Assembly: GCA_963082875.1 (NCBI GenBank)
Contig: OY720097.1
Coordinates: forward strand, 12,408,501-12,472,500
DNA: 64,000 bases
Source: Corella eumyota
Lineage: Eukaryota > Chordata > Ascidiacea > Phlebobranchia > Corellidae
Direction of reading: 5' to 3'
In this document: positions 36,686 to 49,140 of the stretch, in pieces
Layout of the letters: each line of letters starts with the position of its first letter
Numbering within the stretch: position 1 is the stretch's first letter
Position numbers and translations under genes: made by a program
The notes under the pieces: generated by a model
What the model was told of the DNA's origin: nothing
The model's database searches: none
Seen by the model: only the letters and a program-made list of their open reading frames with translations

Positions 36686-37018
36686 ATGAGCGTTGACGAA
36701 ACGCAGGCTGTTGTTAAACCTGACCCAGTAGTCGAGGAACAAGTAAAGCCAAAGAAAATTGACATTTTACTTAGACCAACTGGAGATGCCCCAATTTTAA
36801 AGAAAAAAAAGTGGCAAGTGGATCCGACGAAAACGATTGAATGGGTTATTGGATTTATGCGTAAATTACTAAAATGTGAACCTTCCGAATCTTTATTTTT
36901 ATATGTTAACCAAGCATTTGCTCCTTCGCCCGACCGTGATATTGGTTCTTTATATGATTGTTTTGGTGGTGATGGTAAACTTGTATTACATTATGCTAAA
37001 ACACAAGCTTGGGGTTAA
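36686..37018 (+). CDS. ATG12: Ubiquitin-like autophagy protein ATG12
   Basis: A single exon of 110 aa. After an unstructured leader of about 20 residues rich in Val, Pro and Lys, the ubiquitin-like fold follows ([20 protein letters not shown], then [13 protein letters not shown] and [15 protein letters not shown]). These blocks match ATG12 across eukaryotes. The chain ends exactly at the C-terminal glycine G110, which is activated by ATG7, passed to ATG10 and joined to a lysine of ATG5. The conjugate then promotes ATG8/LC3 lipidation on growing autophagosomes. The start is the first ATG in frame; TTG and other near-cognate codons upstream were not used. Confidence 0.96.
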   Translation: MSVDETQAVVKPDPVVEEQVKPKKIDILLRPTGDAPILKKKKWQVDPTKTIEWVIGFMRKLLKCEPSESLFLYVNQAFAPSPDRDIGSLYDCFGGDGKLVLHYAKTQAWG

Positions 37019-37331
37019 TCTCTATCTAATTTATATTTTACAATTATATCATGTGCAATATAATGCAAAAGTCTTTTTTTAATTTTAGTTAAAAAAAAGT
37101 TGTTCCTCTTTTGGTAACTATTTCATATTGTATTGAAATGTCATGTTTCAAAATGTATATAAATTGTTTAATTGGAATCCCATAAAGACACAATTTATGT
37201 ATTGACTTGATTAACATTGGAACTAAAAGTTTTGTGTTTTATTTTTATAACATTGTTACCCTAAAATACATGCTTTATTCCTAGATTTTATAAATTCCAG
37301 TTTAAATTGAACAAACTCTGTTAAAATAAAT
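37019..37331 (+). other. ATG12-POMP intercistronic region
   Basis: The 313 bp between two genes on the same strand hold a CATAAA variant polyadenylation signal (37,181-37,186) and an acceptor-like attccag at about 37,295-37,301. These are the parts one would expect for either separate genes or a small operon. Confidence 0.35.
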
Positions 37332-38286
37332 ATGTTGAGAACTGATAAATTTCAAACTAAAACTTTCGAAAGTGAAAGTGCTGGTGAATATGGGGTTGAA
37401 AATTCTCTTAAAACGGGGTAAATATAAATTTATAAGTTGTACATCTGTATTTATGCTGTAGTGTTTAAATATCAATCGGAAAAAGTCTAAAATATAAAAA
37501 CACCCGACATGACCTTTAAAAATTATTGCTGTTGTATAAAGTTAAAAATTATTTTGTTTTTAGATTAAAAACTAATCGTAGTGAACTGAAGTATAATCAC
37601 CCCCTACAAGAATCAGAAAAAGATTTTAACATTCGGTCAAGAAACATGAATATGTCAATGCTTAAACAAAGCCAGGTATAAATATCAAAATAAAAGTAGT
37701 AAGAGTTTAACAAGAAAATTGTAAAGAATGCAATGTCTCCTAAGTGAAAAAATACAACAATGTACTATTGTAACAACTTGTTAGCCTTTAGTATTATATG
37801 TAAATATATAAGTATTGTTCATAATGCTATGTCATAGGTATACATTATTTCAGGTATTATTTTGTTGTATTTGTTGTCACATACTAATTTTTTTGTGCTG
37901 CATTTAACTCAAACCGTTTTTACTTTACAGGGAATTGCTGCTCCATTGAAAATGCAAATGGAATTAAACGCTGTAAATAAAATTGTCATGCGGTTACCCT
38001 GTTTACCCACTTCGAATTTTGCCCAAGATATTTTAAGTGGAAATGATGAAACAATTATGCCCCAAGATGTTTTTGGAAGTAATTTTTGTTTAATTTTATA
38101 ACATTGAACTAAAACTTTCACATTTAAAAATATGCACTTCAGTTTTGATAGTTAAATTTTTAACTGGCATACATACCTTTTTATATTTACTTTAACCTTT
38201 ATATTAATGTAGATTGTGAAGATAGTGAAATAATGGGAGACCCTCATCTAATGATGGAGCACAAACTAGGAATGAAGCCACTCTAA
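37332..38286 (+). CDS. POMP: Proteasome maturation protein
   Basis: Four exons: 37332-37417, 37564-37675, 37931-38078 and 38213-38286, giving 139 aa (human 141). POMP (Ump1) is the chaperone that recruits beta subunits onto the alpha ring at the ER, joins half-proteasomes and becomes the first substrate of the finished 20S core. Recognisable blocks are NHPLQESEKDFN, APLKMQMELNAV, LPCLPTSNFAQDILSGNDETI and EIMGDPHLMMEHKLG; the order and spacing follow the human protein. The N-terminal 35 residues are less conserved, as is usual for the family. Confidence 0.95.
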
Positions 38287-38364
38287 AAACTGAGAACGAA
38301 TATTATTGAATCAATAGTTCATGTGTAGACGAAATACTTTACTTTATTTTCTCATCATTACAAA

Positions 38365-38370
38365 AATAAA
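38365..38370 (+). terminator. Polyadenylation signal of POMP
   Basis: AATAAA 78 bases after the stop; another AATAAA follows at about 38,380. Confidence 0.5.
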
Positions 38371-39701
38371 AACTCTGCAAAATAAATTCTAAACAATTTG
38401 TGTAATAAAGTTATAAGTTCCACATTAAAAAATTCACTAAAAATTTATAATTTTAAAAATATCACTCGCTTTTTTAAAATCTTTGTCATTTTATTATATC
38501 AACATTACGAACAATCTGCAATGTAAACTGTAAGAAACAATGACCAATAAAAAATGTTAGAAGAACTGAAAGCTTACTTTAATATATCAATAAGTTAATC
38601 GACTGAAACTTTTATCCAAAGTAATGTGTACCATATCTGCAACTTTAAAACATGTATTACAGGCAGTTACAGTACAAAAAAAGCTACTTGATAAGTATAG
38701 AAAATACGGTGGCCCCTCGCTTACAATATTAAAACGAGCCATTTTAAAACGTTATGGCAGGAGTTGGGGGTGTATAAAATTTGTAAAACTATTAATATAA
38801 AGTTTGAATAACAGTGCATCACACAAATAAACAAAGTAAGCAGCAAAAATACAAATCCCACCCAATTAAAATGGTGTTTTATACAGGCAATGGTACAAAC
38901 AAAAATTTTTTATTAACAAGGACAAAAGCTCTTAAAAACAGAATTAAAATTTTTTTGAATAATTTTGCACTAACAAAGCTTGCTGCTTGTGTAAAGAAAA
39001 TGTCTAAAATAAAATACATTCTTTACTGAAAAAATGTTTGTTTGTTTAGTAGTACAAAGTTTAAACAATTGGCAATGGATTTAAAACAAAAGATTTCATT
39101 TTTGTAAATTAAACAAACATTATAAACAATTGAAAAGTTATATATTTGTAGTATATTAATTTTTCATTTTCCCAAAAACTCATGATTAAAATTGCCAAAT
39201 CTGAATGTTATATTGCACTTTAACAAATCATTCACCGTTTTAAGAAGTTGGCCATGGTAAGACAGTGGTATTAAGTATAAAATGTTTGTCATTTAAAATT
39301 TCACAAATTGTACCATTTAATTTGACTGCCATGTTTTATATTTTTATACATTCTATGTTATTTATTTGTAACTATTATGAGGTAACCTTAATTTAACATT
39401 TCTTAAACTTATGTTTAACAGATACCTTATGTTAATACCTTCTGTACATCACTGTGCCAACACCAGTTTTTGGTCCATACAGAGCAGCGAAAAGTGTAGA
39501 ATCAAAAAAATATGACTGGCATTGCCCCAACAATGTTGCTGCATAGTGTCTTTATGTAAGACAGAATCCAATTTTGTTTCAAGGCCGAAAAATGCAGTTT
39601 ATGCTGTTACTTACACACCTTTGATGGGAAATATTAAAGTGAAATCACAAGTAAGGCACTGAAGTAAGAAAACCTGAGGGTGAACTGAAATTCCGTTCAC
39701 T
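38371..39701. other. Convergent 3' region of POMP and PAN3
   Basis: No coding exon was found. TTTATT at 39,361-39,366 is a candidate minus-strand polyadenylation signal, giving PAN3 a 3' UTR of about 340 bases. Confidence 0.45.
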
Positions 39702-42700
39702 TTAAGTAGGTTTGTTGATTAGTTCGTTGAAGCATTTGCCAAATGCTTTCTTTAGCTCCTGGTATGACACGACAAGTATGTTTTGTTCGTCGCGTGACAT
39801 CAAACACAACTTTTCAGGAACTCCTGCATCCAACTGGACAAACATTTAACAAAAATATTAATTTTTTTGGCAAAAACTGGCTTTGCTTAACCACCAAAAA
39901 AAATCCAATACAAAATAAATACAAGGTAAACATGTGTGAAATTTTGTTATTGTATCTCTTGTATTTTATACATCACCTCATTTTTAACACACCTTATTAA
40001 GACACTGTACAATATGGGCAAGATCAATCCAAGGTGCTCCTGTCTCCGTAACTTGATGAAAAAGATGATCCCGGAAAAGTTTGAGAAGATATCGATCACC
40101 CGTTTCCGACCAAGCACGTTCCATCCCGAATTCAGGCCTCTCATTGATTACTCCAAGTTTGGAAAGCATCCGGAAGAGACGACCATTTTCAACTTCCTTA
40201 TTTTTTAATTTAAAAAACAAAGATTTAAATAAAGGCTAAATAATTTAAGAGTAAGATTTCCTTTTAAGATCCATGATTTCTCCAACCAAACCTTTGCCAA
40301 CTCATTTTCAATGACATCACATCTTAACATGGCAGCATCAAGTTGAGTGTAAAATCTTGCCCCGATCATCGGCATGATGTCATTTACGCTGTGGGGACGT
40401 TGTTGTGAAGTCAGCAAATATCTGAAAGTGAGTAAAACCAGAAAATTTTAATATAGATTAAATTTTTATTATTCAACACCTAAACTTTAAATAGAAGTCT
40501 CGAGTACTTTTTTTAAATAACTTTTTTTATATTATATTTTGAATAATTTTGTCAGCAATAATAATTTACATTATTATACATGAAAAGCGTTACCCGCTGA
40601 TTACAATATTACTAAACCAATTTCACTTACAATATCAAGTTCTTAAGGTCATTGGAATAGTTCATGACAACAAGATCAATAGATTTGTGAACATTATCTC
40701 TCTGAATAGATGAAACTGAATTGCAAGCAAGTGCCAAGACCACCTGGTATTATTAAAACAAAGTATAATTATTTTAAAAACAGTTTAGAATTTTGGTTGA
40801 TTTGTTATCGAGTTTGGATTTTAAATAAAAATAACACATTTTTTTATTATTTTAAAAATAATTAAAAAAAATAATTGACAATAAAAATAAGTTGTTAATA
40901 AATACAGATTTATTTGAAGTTTCATTAAGATATAAATTATTAACAAACTAGAGCCTCAATAAAAACATTAAATACCTTTCCAAGAGCTATCATGTCATCT
41001 TGTTGATATTGTTGCATGTGAGCTCTTGGGTTTGAGTGTGAGTTATCATATCCAAGTACATCAAATATTCCCACCCCATTAATTCGAACACTTTACAATT
41101 AAAATGATTAATAAACAGCGTATTAAAGTAGAGCCTACTTTGATATTTCGATGGAGGTATACTGATAAGCATAATTTTATAAAATAAATCAATCAAACTG
41201 TGATAAGATGTTTAAATTTCAGAAAAAGAAAGAAAGCTTATCATGCATTTTAAGATTTATTTTAGGTATTTATTTGTTATCAGTACATATATTACAAATA
41301 ACAGCAGAAAGTTACAGGTTATATTATATATCCTAATCAAAAAAAAAAAAAATTGATTTATGTTAAACTTAGAATATTTTCGTTAGTTTTTTACCGGGAC
41401 TTGTCAGTGATCACAATCTTAGTTGGATCCAGAACTCTACAAGCCAACCCAGCTGTGTGGATACATCTTAGTGCAGAAGTAAGTTGAACCACATATGTCC
41501 ATATTAAACTTTCTGGTAATAATCCTGAAAAAATACCCACCTTATTAAAGAATTTAAAAAAAAGTGTCAAATATTTGGTCAAGTTTTGTTTGAAAAATAT
41601 AAAGTTCTGTTTTTTTAAGAAAAAATTCTTTTTCTTTGTGTGGCTTTTAAAAAATGCCTTACAAAGTTGTTTTATGTTTTTTTTAAAAAAACTTTAAATT
41701 TTTTTTTTATTTGGAATACAAAATTAAATACATTTTACCTGCATTTTGCCTTGCTGTTCCACCATTCCATTTTGTTTTTGAAGCGAAATTATTATTTGGA
41801 TTTTGAAAATGTCGTGACATCATCGTTTCTGCACCAGCATGGTAATCATGGGCAAAAACTAAAGCTAAAAAAATTAACATGAATTAACAACTGTGGTATA
41901 ATCCTATGTTACAATAAATTTAAATTTAATGGTTTAAGAATGTATTAACATTAATCAATTTTGTGTAATTGTAGGCTTAAACTAGTTAGCATAAATATGA
42001 TAACATTTTTTTATAAACCTTAGTATCATTTATTTTAAAACTCTAGTAAATAGAAATTATTGTAATACATATTTTTGTTGAGTCTTAATTTCTAAAATAT
42101 ATAGTGCATATCAAGACAATTTTTTTTTAAAATTGACAATTTTTTGAAAATATGTTTTCCTACAATGTTCTCCGAATGCTTTAGAAGTAAAAACTTCCCT
42201 CAGTTGAACCACGTTACCATGTTGTAACTTCTTCCACATTTCAACAAGGACCATACACTTTTCATTAAACTGACGAAATCCTTTTAAAGAACAAAATTGT
42301 AATAATTGGTAGAAAATATTAGATTTTTAGTTAAACTCAAGAAAAAAAATTTGACAATAGTATATCAAAGAAAGTTAACATAATCTTTGAAAGAGTTGTT
42401 TAATTATTTAGATGGCTTATCTTAAATAGGATTTAAATGAGATAATTTTTTTCTAATTTAGTATATATAAATATAATTTAAACATGTCTAATTTGTTTAA
42501 TGTGAGTAAACTAGCTGCTTAATACTAAATTTTTTAAAAATATTTAATAATAAATTTTAAGTTCTTGTTTTTTTGAATAACAGAAAAATTAATATTTAAC
42601 AGAAAAATTAATATTTAAATTGTAAATTCACCATGTATTCTACGCAGGCAATAAGGCAGGCCATCCTTATGCTTTATGGCCTTGTAACACGAGGTTATAA

Positions 42701-45700
42701 ATCCAAATGTGCTGGATTTTTGGAGTGGATTTTCTGGGGCAGGTTCGAGCGGAAATAAACAGTGGTAGTTGTCAACTTGAGCTGGTATGCCTATCAAAAA
42801 AGAAAAATTTATAACTTTGTTAAAATTTATAACAAATTTTTACATAATTTTTGTTACTAAAATTTTTTGTTTTAAAATGATGTAGTACATTTTTAGTCAT
42901 GCAATGCATAGCAACTTATTTCCTTTTTTTTTAAATGCAATAATTTTTCCTAGATAAACTTGAAAATTAATTTCTAATAAAATTTTGGCTGAAAATAAAC
43001 ACAGAATTTGATAATTGAAATAGATGTAAAGTAAATATACACAATGGTTTAACTTCTGAACCAATAATTAAAATTATAAAAAAACTTAAATTTTACCAAA
43101 ATAAAAAAAAATTAACTTCAATTTACTTGGATCTTGTTCAGTGTCGACAGTCAACATGGTGAGAGCATGTTTCTGCATTATTGCTTGTCTTAGTTCATTG
43201 CTCATAAAAAACGAGGGAGCATTTGCCTTTAATGTCATGTACTCGATATTAGGGGGCGAGCCGGGAAAGATGTGGTACGAGGGCATAACCTAGTGGCAAA
43301 AAGTGAAGATTACTGTAGATTAAAATCATTTATAAAAGATTTTTAAAATTTATTCTTATTAAAAAATATATACTTGGTTTATATTAAGATAAAGGATTTA
43401 TGTTTTATATTATGTGCTTCATACATTTAAAATTTGATTGTTTTTTTATACATTTGAAAAATATACATTCATCAAATTCATACATTCGAAAATTTCTTAT
43501 ACAATCAAAAATTTTTTATATTGTTTAACTAGAAAACAAAATTTGTAGGCTACAGTATCATAAAATAAATTACTTTAATACCAGTTATTTTAAGAAAAAT
43601 CATTTAAATTACATACCACTGAAATATTTTGTCTGGATGACTTTTGCGTAAAAAAATAAGTTGTTCCTCCATTTTCTTGTGCCATTGGTGGTTGTATACT
43701 TGTTTCACCTTCACTGTAAGGCTGTTGTGCCAAATCTAAAAACAAAAAAATAAAACTGATTTATTTGGATATCCCTATTTAAAAAGTTTTAAACATTGCA
43801 ATTAACAACTAAACCTGTATAAACCTGTATAAGTTCGAATGCTAAAGGCTAACTTAAATACAAGTGTAATTAAATATTATTTGTCAAAAAAAATAAAATA
43901 AATAAAAGGCATTATTTGAAGTGGAATTTAAAAACATAAATCCTTTTCAACAATTATAGTACATTAAAAATGTAGAACTGACAGCGTTGTGTAATGGTCG
44001 GAACATTCGCTACACTACATGAGGTTCTGGGTTCAATCACTACTGCTCTTATGCTGTAGCGCCCTTGGATTAGGCGCTATAAAGGTATGAACTACTCTGA
44101 CTGAGCCAGCACTCAATCAGCAGCATAATTATTAGGCAATTCCAGTTTATAATATCCCAAGACAACACGGGTTAAAAAAAAAACACAAATCACTTAGTTT
44201 ACATTCTAGCACTTACTGATTTGATCAATGTTTCCCCCGGTTGAAATGGGAGGAATTGAGGGAGAGCTTCTGTGAGTGTTCATTCTTCTGGTAAGCAGAG
44301 GTGATGTTCGCTCAGGTGTAGCAAGGTTACTGGTTAGGGAATCCATAGCAGGGCGGGGTGGAAAAGGGGACGAAGTTCCAGGTGTAGAAAAAGCTAAAAT
44401 AAAATTTTGACAAAAAAACTTGAGGTTATTTTTTACTTTATGTTAACTAGAAAATATAAACAACACTTTAAACAACATCTATTCACTAAAAACTTAAGAC
44501 TAAAAACTGTAAATGGTATTAGTTTATTGGCTCATTTTAGAATTCTTAAAATTCCTAGTTTAAATGCTACAAACCACTGATTTTTCTAACATTTCTTTTG
44601 TTAAAAAGCCTTTGCACAGATTCTTCAATAAATCTAAAACTTTGCTTTAAATCTCTACTGCCTGCTCTTCGCTTTACTGCCAAGTTTAACCTTTGACCTT
44701 CTTACAAAAAATATTTTTTGACTAAGGACTATATATATATATATAACTAAAATACTAAAAAAATTACCTAAAAAAAGGAGTTTAATAAAAAAGATGAAAA
44801 ATATGGGGCCGTAGGTTAATAAAAATTTGTATTAGGTGTTAAAGTCTGTATATAACAAAAAAAATAGTATATGACCTCCAACAGAGCTAGCAGTCTGAGG
44901 AGTACTGCTGTCCCCAGTAAAGTAAGTAGAAGAATTGTTTTGAGATTGTGGAGAAGTAAAAACAGAAGATACTGATAATCTTGGCTCCATTCCGGATGCT
45001 TGAACAGGTACATGGCTTCCTCCTTTAAAAAGGAGGACATGAACTTAATTTTGAATTTGCAATTTAACAAATTGTAAAATTAACAATTTAAAATTGTGTT
45101 TTAAAAACCATCAAATAAATTGGGTTAATAAAGGTATAAATAACAAACAAACTTGATAATAAGAAATAATTTTTGCAAACCAATAGTAAACAAATAAATA
45201 CAAAAGTGAAAGTAAAAAATATTACAAAAATAATTAATACGAAAAAACTTAATTAAATTAATTTACTAAAATTTGGATACAAGCCATAATACTGATGTTA
45301 CTATCTAATTTATAATTATCAGTTTTTGACATATGTCTTATTGTTTTCATTTTTTATTTCACATATAAACAGTAGTTGTGGATAAAAAATAAACAATGTT
45401 TCTCATTCGAGTTAAACTTAAAGTTGAGTGCCATCAAAATAAACTAGTTGAAATTACCAATTTTCCAATTAAGTACTACACTTATATTTAGCAAAATAAT
45501 AAATACATTGTGGTTAAATGAAAAAGGTATCTCAACTAAAAATACATTTAATTAAAAAAGTATATAATCAATATATTGTTCAACTAATGCAAAAAAATAA
45601 TCAAAGTAATATAGTTAGTTAGGTTATCAAAACCTAGATATACCTGGTATAAATTCCATAATTGACGACACAGGATTATTTGGCAACTGCTGACTCATTC

Positions 45701-47364
45701 TGGTGCCTTGGGGCTCAGGATTTCCCCCATTACCTTGGGGCCCAAGTGGAGGGGCAATAAAAGTGTTCCCCTGGGGCATAAACCCCACCTTTTTTAAAAT
45801 TAAATAAAATTTATCACATTGTAGACTAATAACCTATATAATTTTTAAAATGTAGACTTAACATTTTTAACCTCCAAAAAACATTTCGAACTTTTAAAAT
45901 TTTAGCACAAAAAATAGATAAATAGATTTAACCAAAAGTTTACATATTTAACGTAAATAATACAAAAACTTTTGTTTAAAGCAATATATCCAGTCTACAA
46001 AAAGAATTGCATAACACTACAACTACTAGTGCAATCAACAAAAAATTATTTTAAAACTTTAATTACTTTCATTATTCTAGTATAATTTAACAATACTTTT
46101 ACTTTAGTACCTGTTGCTGGGGTTGTTGGATTCCATTTATCCGACTAGGAGGTCGTTTTGGTATAAACTCAGGAAAACCCCCGTTTTGGTTTAACATCGG
46201 AGCAGACATGTTTCTTGGAATAAACTCGTTTGCTGTTGGGTTTGGTTGAGTGCTTGGAAGGAATGGCGGAACCATGTTACCTGGTGGCAGCGTTCCTGTT
46301 GGCAATAATTTGCATTTAAACTACAATTTATTTTATTACACGCAACTACTGCCCAACAAACTATGAGGCATTTTAGAAATTTGCATAAAACTTCAGGAAT
46401 TTGCATAAAATTTTAAGAATTTGCATAAAACTTATGTTCTGAATAGAAAATTAAATAAATAAAATATTTTTACCAGCATTTGCAGACAAATCCATGTTTT
46501 CAAATTGTTGACTCAGTTGATTTGGCATGGTAGGTGGTGGAAATTGATTGCCTAAAAATTGACATTGGGGTTCAATTTTTTTTATTTTTTTAAAATAAGT
46601 AAAAAATGGGATGACTTGCAGTTTACATTCCTTGAACAAAATCATTAAGTTTTTCGCCTAATTTCTTCATACTTTTACGGTACCATAAAATGTATTCTAA
46701 ACAATTGTTTCTGCTAATTTTAACGATTCTTACATTTTTTTAATTTTCGATTTTAAATTTTTTTAGGGATAATCATCTACTAGTTATACTAGTTATTAAA
46801 AAATATGTTAACATTATCATAAGTTTACCAGTTGTTGGCCTGAAAGCTTTAGCCTCCACAGAAAGAGAAGTGTCAAACTTGTTCATGTTCATCATATCTT
46901 GAGGAGTAAACATATGATTTGGATGCTGCACTGCATCCCCTGCATCCTGATTCCTCTGCATCAACTGTTGAAACTTCGATTCTTTAGCAATTCCAAAAGA
47001 AGGTAGGTCACCAGTTAGCGCACTGTTAACTGTGATAATAAAATCAAATAAATACTCTTATTAGTGTTACTTAATAAAAACGAATTAAGTTTTATAAAAA
47101 TTATATTTTATTGCCTTTGTGTTTTTAAAATTTATAGTTGTAAGAAAAAACATACTAAAATTTATAAAAATACACTATAAAAAGATTTAAAAATCACATG
47201 TTGCTTGAAATTAAGTGAAAATTACTGTTTATTTGGCTCAAAAATAACTTACTTTTATTTAAATTTTTTGCAAAAAAAAAATAATAAAAAAATTTATTAA
47301 TCCCTTTACACTTACTAAAATTGGTAGGTTCAAACATTGAAGTTTCATTGTTGGGGTATTCCAT
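39702..47364 (-). CDS. PAN3: PAN2-PAN3 deadenylation complex subunit PAN3
   Basis: Eighteen exons in transcription order: 47364-47316, 47029-46829, 46551-46474, 46295-46111, 45788-45644, 45022-44876, 44393-44217, 43735-43617, 43289-43127, 42790-42632, 42280-42164, 41864-41739, 41524-41395, 41090-40976, 40743-40631, 40421-40292, 40196-39993 and 39833-39702. All phases fit, giving 829 aa. PAN3 recruits the PAN2 nuclease to poly(A)-binding protein for the first phase of mRNA tail shortening. The N-terminal 400 residues are Pro/Gln/Asn-rich with PAM2-like motifs for the PABP MLLE domain. A pseudokinase domain (about 430-690) includes YHCLFPLEP, FAHDYHAGAETMMSRHF and GLLPESLIW, followed by the PAN3-specific C-terminal domain (SVNDIMPMIGARFYTQLDAA, WSETGDRYLLKLFRDHLFHQV). 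No N-terminal CCCH zinc finger was seen; it may be absent or on an unrecognised exon. Confidence 0.95.
43978..44183 (+). mobile_element. tRNA-derived SINE in a PAN3 intron
   Basis: A segment of about 205 bp has a pol III A-box-like stretch (gtgtaatggtcgga) and a B-box match (gggttcaatcac) about 45 bases apart. It ends in an A run (44,174-44,183). The head resembles a tRNA but its flanks do not pair into an acceptor stem, so it is not a tRNA gene. A composite SINE family (Cics-1) has been described in Ciona; identity with it is not verified. The element is antisense to PAN3. Confidence 0.65.
46374..46432. repeat. Three-copy 21-bp repeat in a PAN3 intron
   Basis: The unit gaatttgcataaaacttcag, with small changes, occurs three times in tandem. 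Confidence 0.75.
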
Positions 47365-49140
47365 ATTCTAACTGTCTAAGGTTTCGTGATAATTACCAAA
47401 GCTTTTCTTGATAATTTACTTTTTAGTTGGTGCTATTTTAAATTCATTTTCATGCACCAACAATAACTTTTGAATAATTAAATCAGTTTGTGTTTCATAG
47501 CTTATGCCAAATTTAAAAGGGTTGATATGCGACGTGTTCCAATATTAAATTTTAAACTTTTTTCGTCCTATAATTTATTAGCTGTTCTTCTATTACAATT
47601 TAAAACAAAATCATTAAAATAAACAACTTTTATAAAAAGTACAATTACAAATAAATTATTAATAGACTGATATATATTAATTTTAAAAAATTAGCATTTT
47701 CTGTAAATAACAATCGCTGACCGAAAAAAATAAATAAAACTTCAAAAAATTGTTTTTAAAAACCTTGCAGAAAATGAAAAGGCGGAGGTGTGATAACTAA
47801 CAAAAGTTTAGTGGCAAGTGCCATAACTTTTAATATAATAGCCATCTACCATTTATAAAACCATTAACAATCATTGGTCGTTAGACATTTTAAATTCCTC
47901 GTAGTGTTTAATATCTTTATTTATATACTTTATAATTATATAAAATGGACGACCAACCGATAAATCAGTATTTGCTTTATTTCCACCCAATTCTAATTCG
48001 TTTTATATATAGTTATACATTTTCATTTAAAAACTAACAACCAAAATGATAGCCTATCTTTCATCAAGTATTTTAAATACACTAAAATGTATTCAACAAA
48101 AACTGTAACCTACCAAAAATAAAATAGTATTAAGAAAAACTAGTTTTAATTTTTTGTTCTTTAATCAGGTTTGTCAAAATACAACGCAATTTATCATAAA
48201 ATCCAGGTAAATCACCCACAAAAAAAAACTAAAATTTGAAACACTAAATAGATTTAAATTTCTAACACAAAAGCATTTTATAATTTTATTTTTCAATTTA
48301 TGAGCTTGAAATGTTGTTGTCTTGCAAATAAAATTTTATGTCATGTGAATAATATAGCTTTCATTACACGCATTTATTAAACACAATAAAAGCAATTAAG
48401 CTTAATTTTATAATACAATAATATGTATAATAAAACAATAAAGCATAATAATGTGTTAGGATACCACAGGCTAATTACAGAATAACATTAGCTGAATAGA
48501 AACTCAATTACAGGCAAAAAATAATTCAAATTAAATGAAAAAATAATTATTTAGGATTATTTAATAAAATATCTGAAATATATTTCAAATCAGCTTAAAT
48601 TAATACACAAAAGTTACACGAATTCACATGATTAATTACAATTGCTAAAAATTTGCATTTATCCAAGCTATGATATAATAACAAGCAAGCAAATTACTGA
48701 AAAAAGAAGATAAAACAAATAAAAACTGCCATAAAATTAAAAATAATTTTGTAAAATGCTATTATTATGTATTGTGATTAATTTTATAAATAACATAAAA
48801 TGTAATTTTAGGTATATTGCCAAATCGTTGCAAAAAATTTAAACTTTTTGGTAAGGTTTATATAAACTACACTGTTATAGTTACAGAATGAAATAAATTT
48901 TTTTATTGGTATACATATTTTTACATTTTTTTTGAGCACCGCATAACTTTGATGCACAGAATATATAAACTATCTCAATATAACCTTACACTCGAATACA
49001 ATAAAAATAATTACATTTTAAAAATACTGTTTTCGTTCTAATTGAAAGTTTATAAAGATGTTCGAAGAATTATACTTTGTTATATTGTCCAGGCAGGCTT
49101 AATTGCCATAAAAGCAAGAATCGAATATTATTTCAGTTGT
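47365..49140. other. Intergenic between PAN3 (5' end) and CLIC (3' end)
   Basis: 1.8 kb of AT-rich sequence with no exon recognised. The PAN3 promoter should lie near 47,365-47,900. TTTATT at 48,902-48,907 is a candidate CLIC polyadenylation signal. The minus-strand AATAAA overlapping the CLIC stop (49,140-49,145) is too early to be the only one. Confidence 0.45.

Noticed and set aside
43990-44060. tRNA gene
   Set aside because: A and B boxes exist but no acceptor stem or anticodon arm pairs properly, and a poly(A) tail follows; it is a SINE head.
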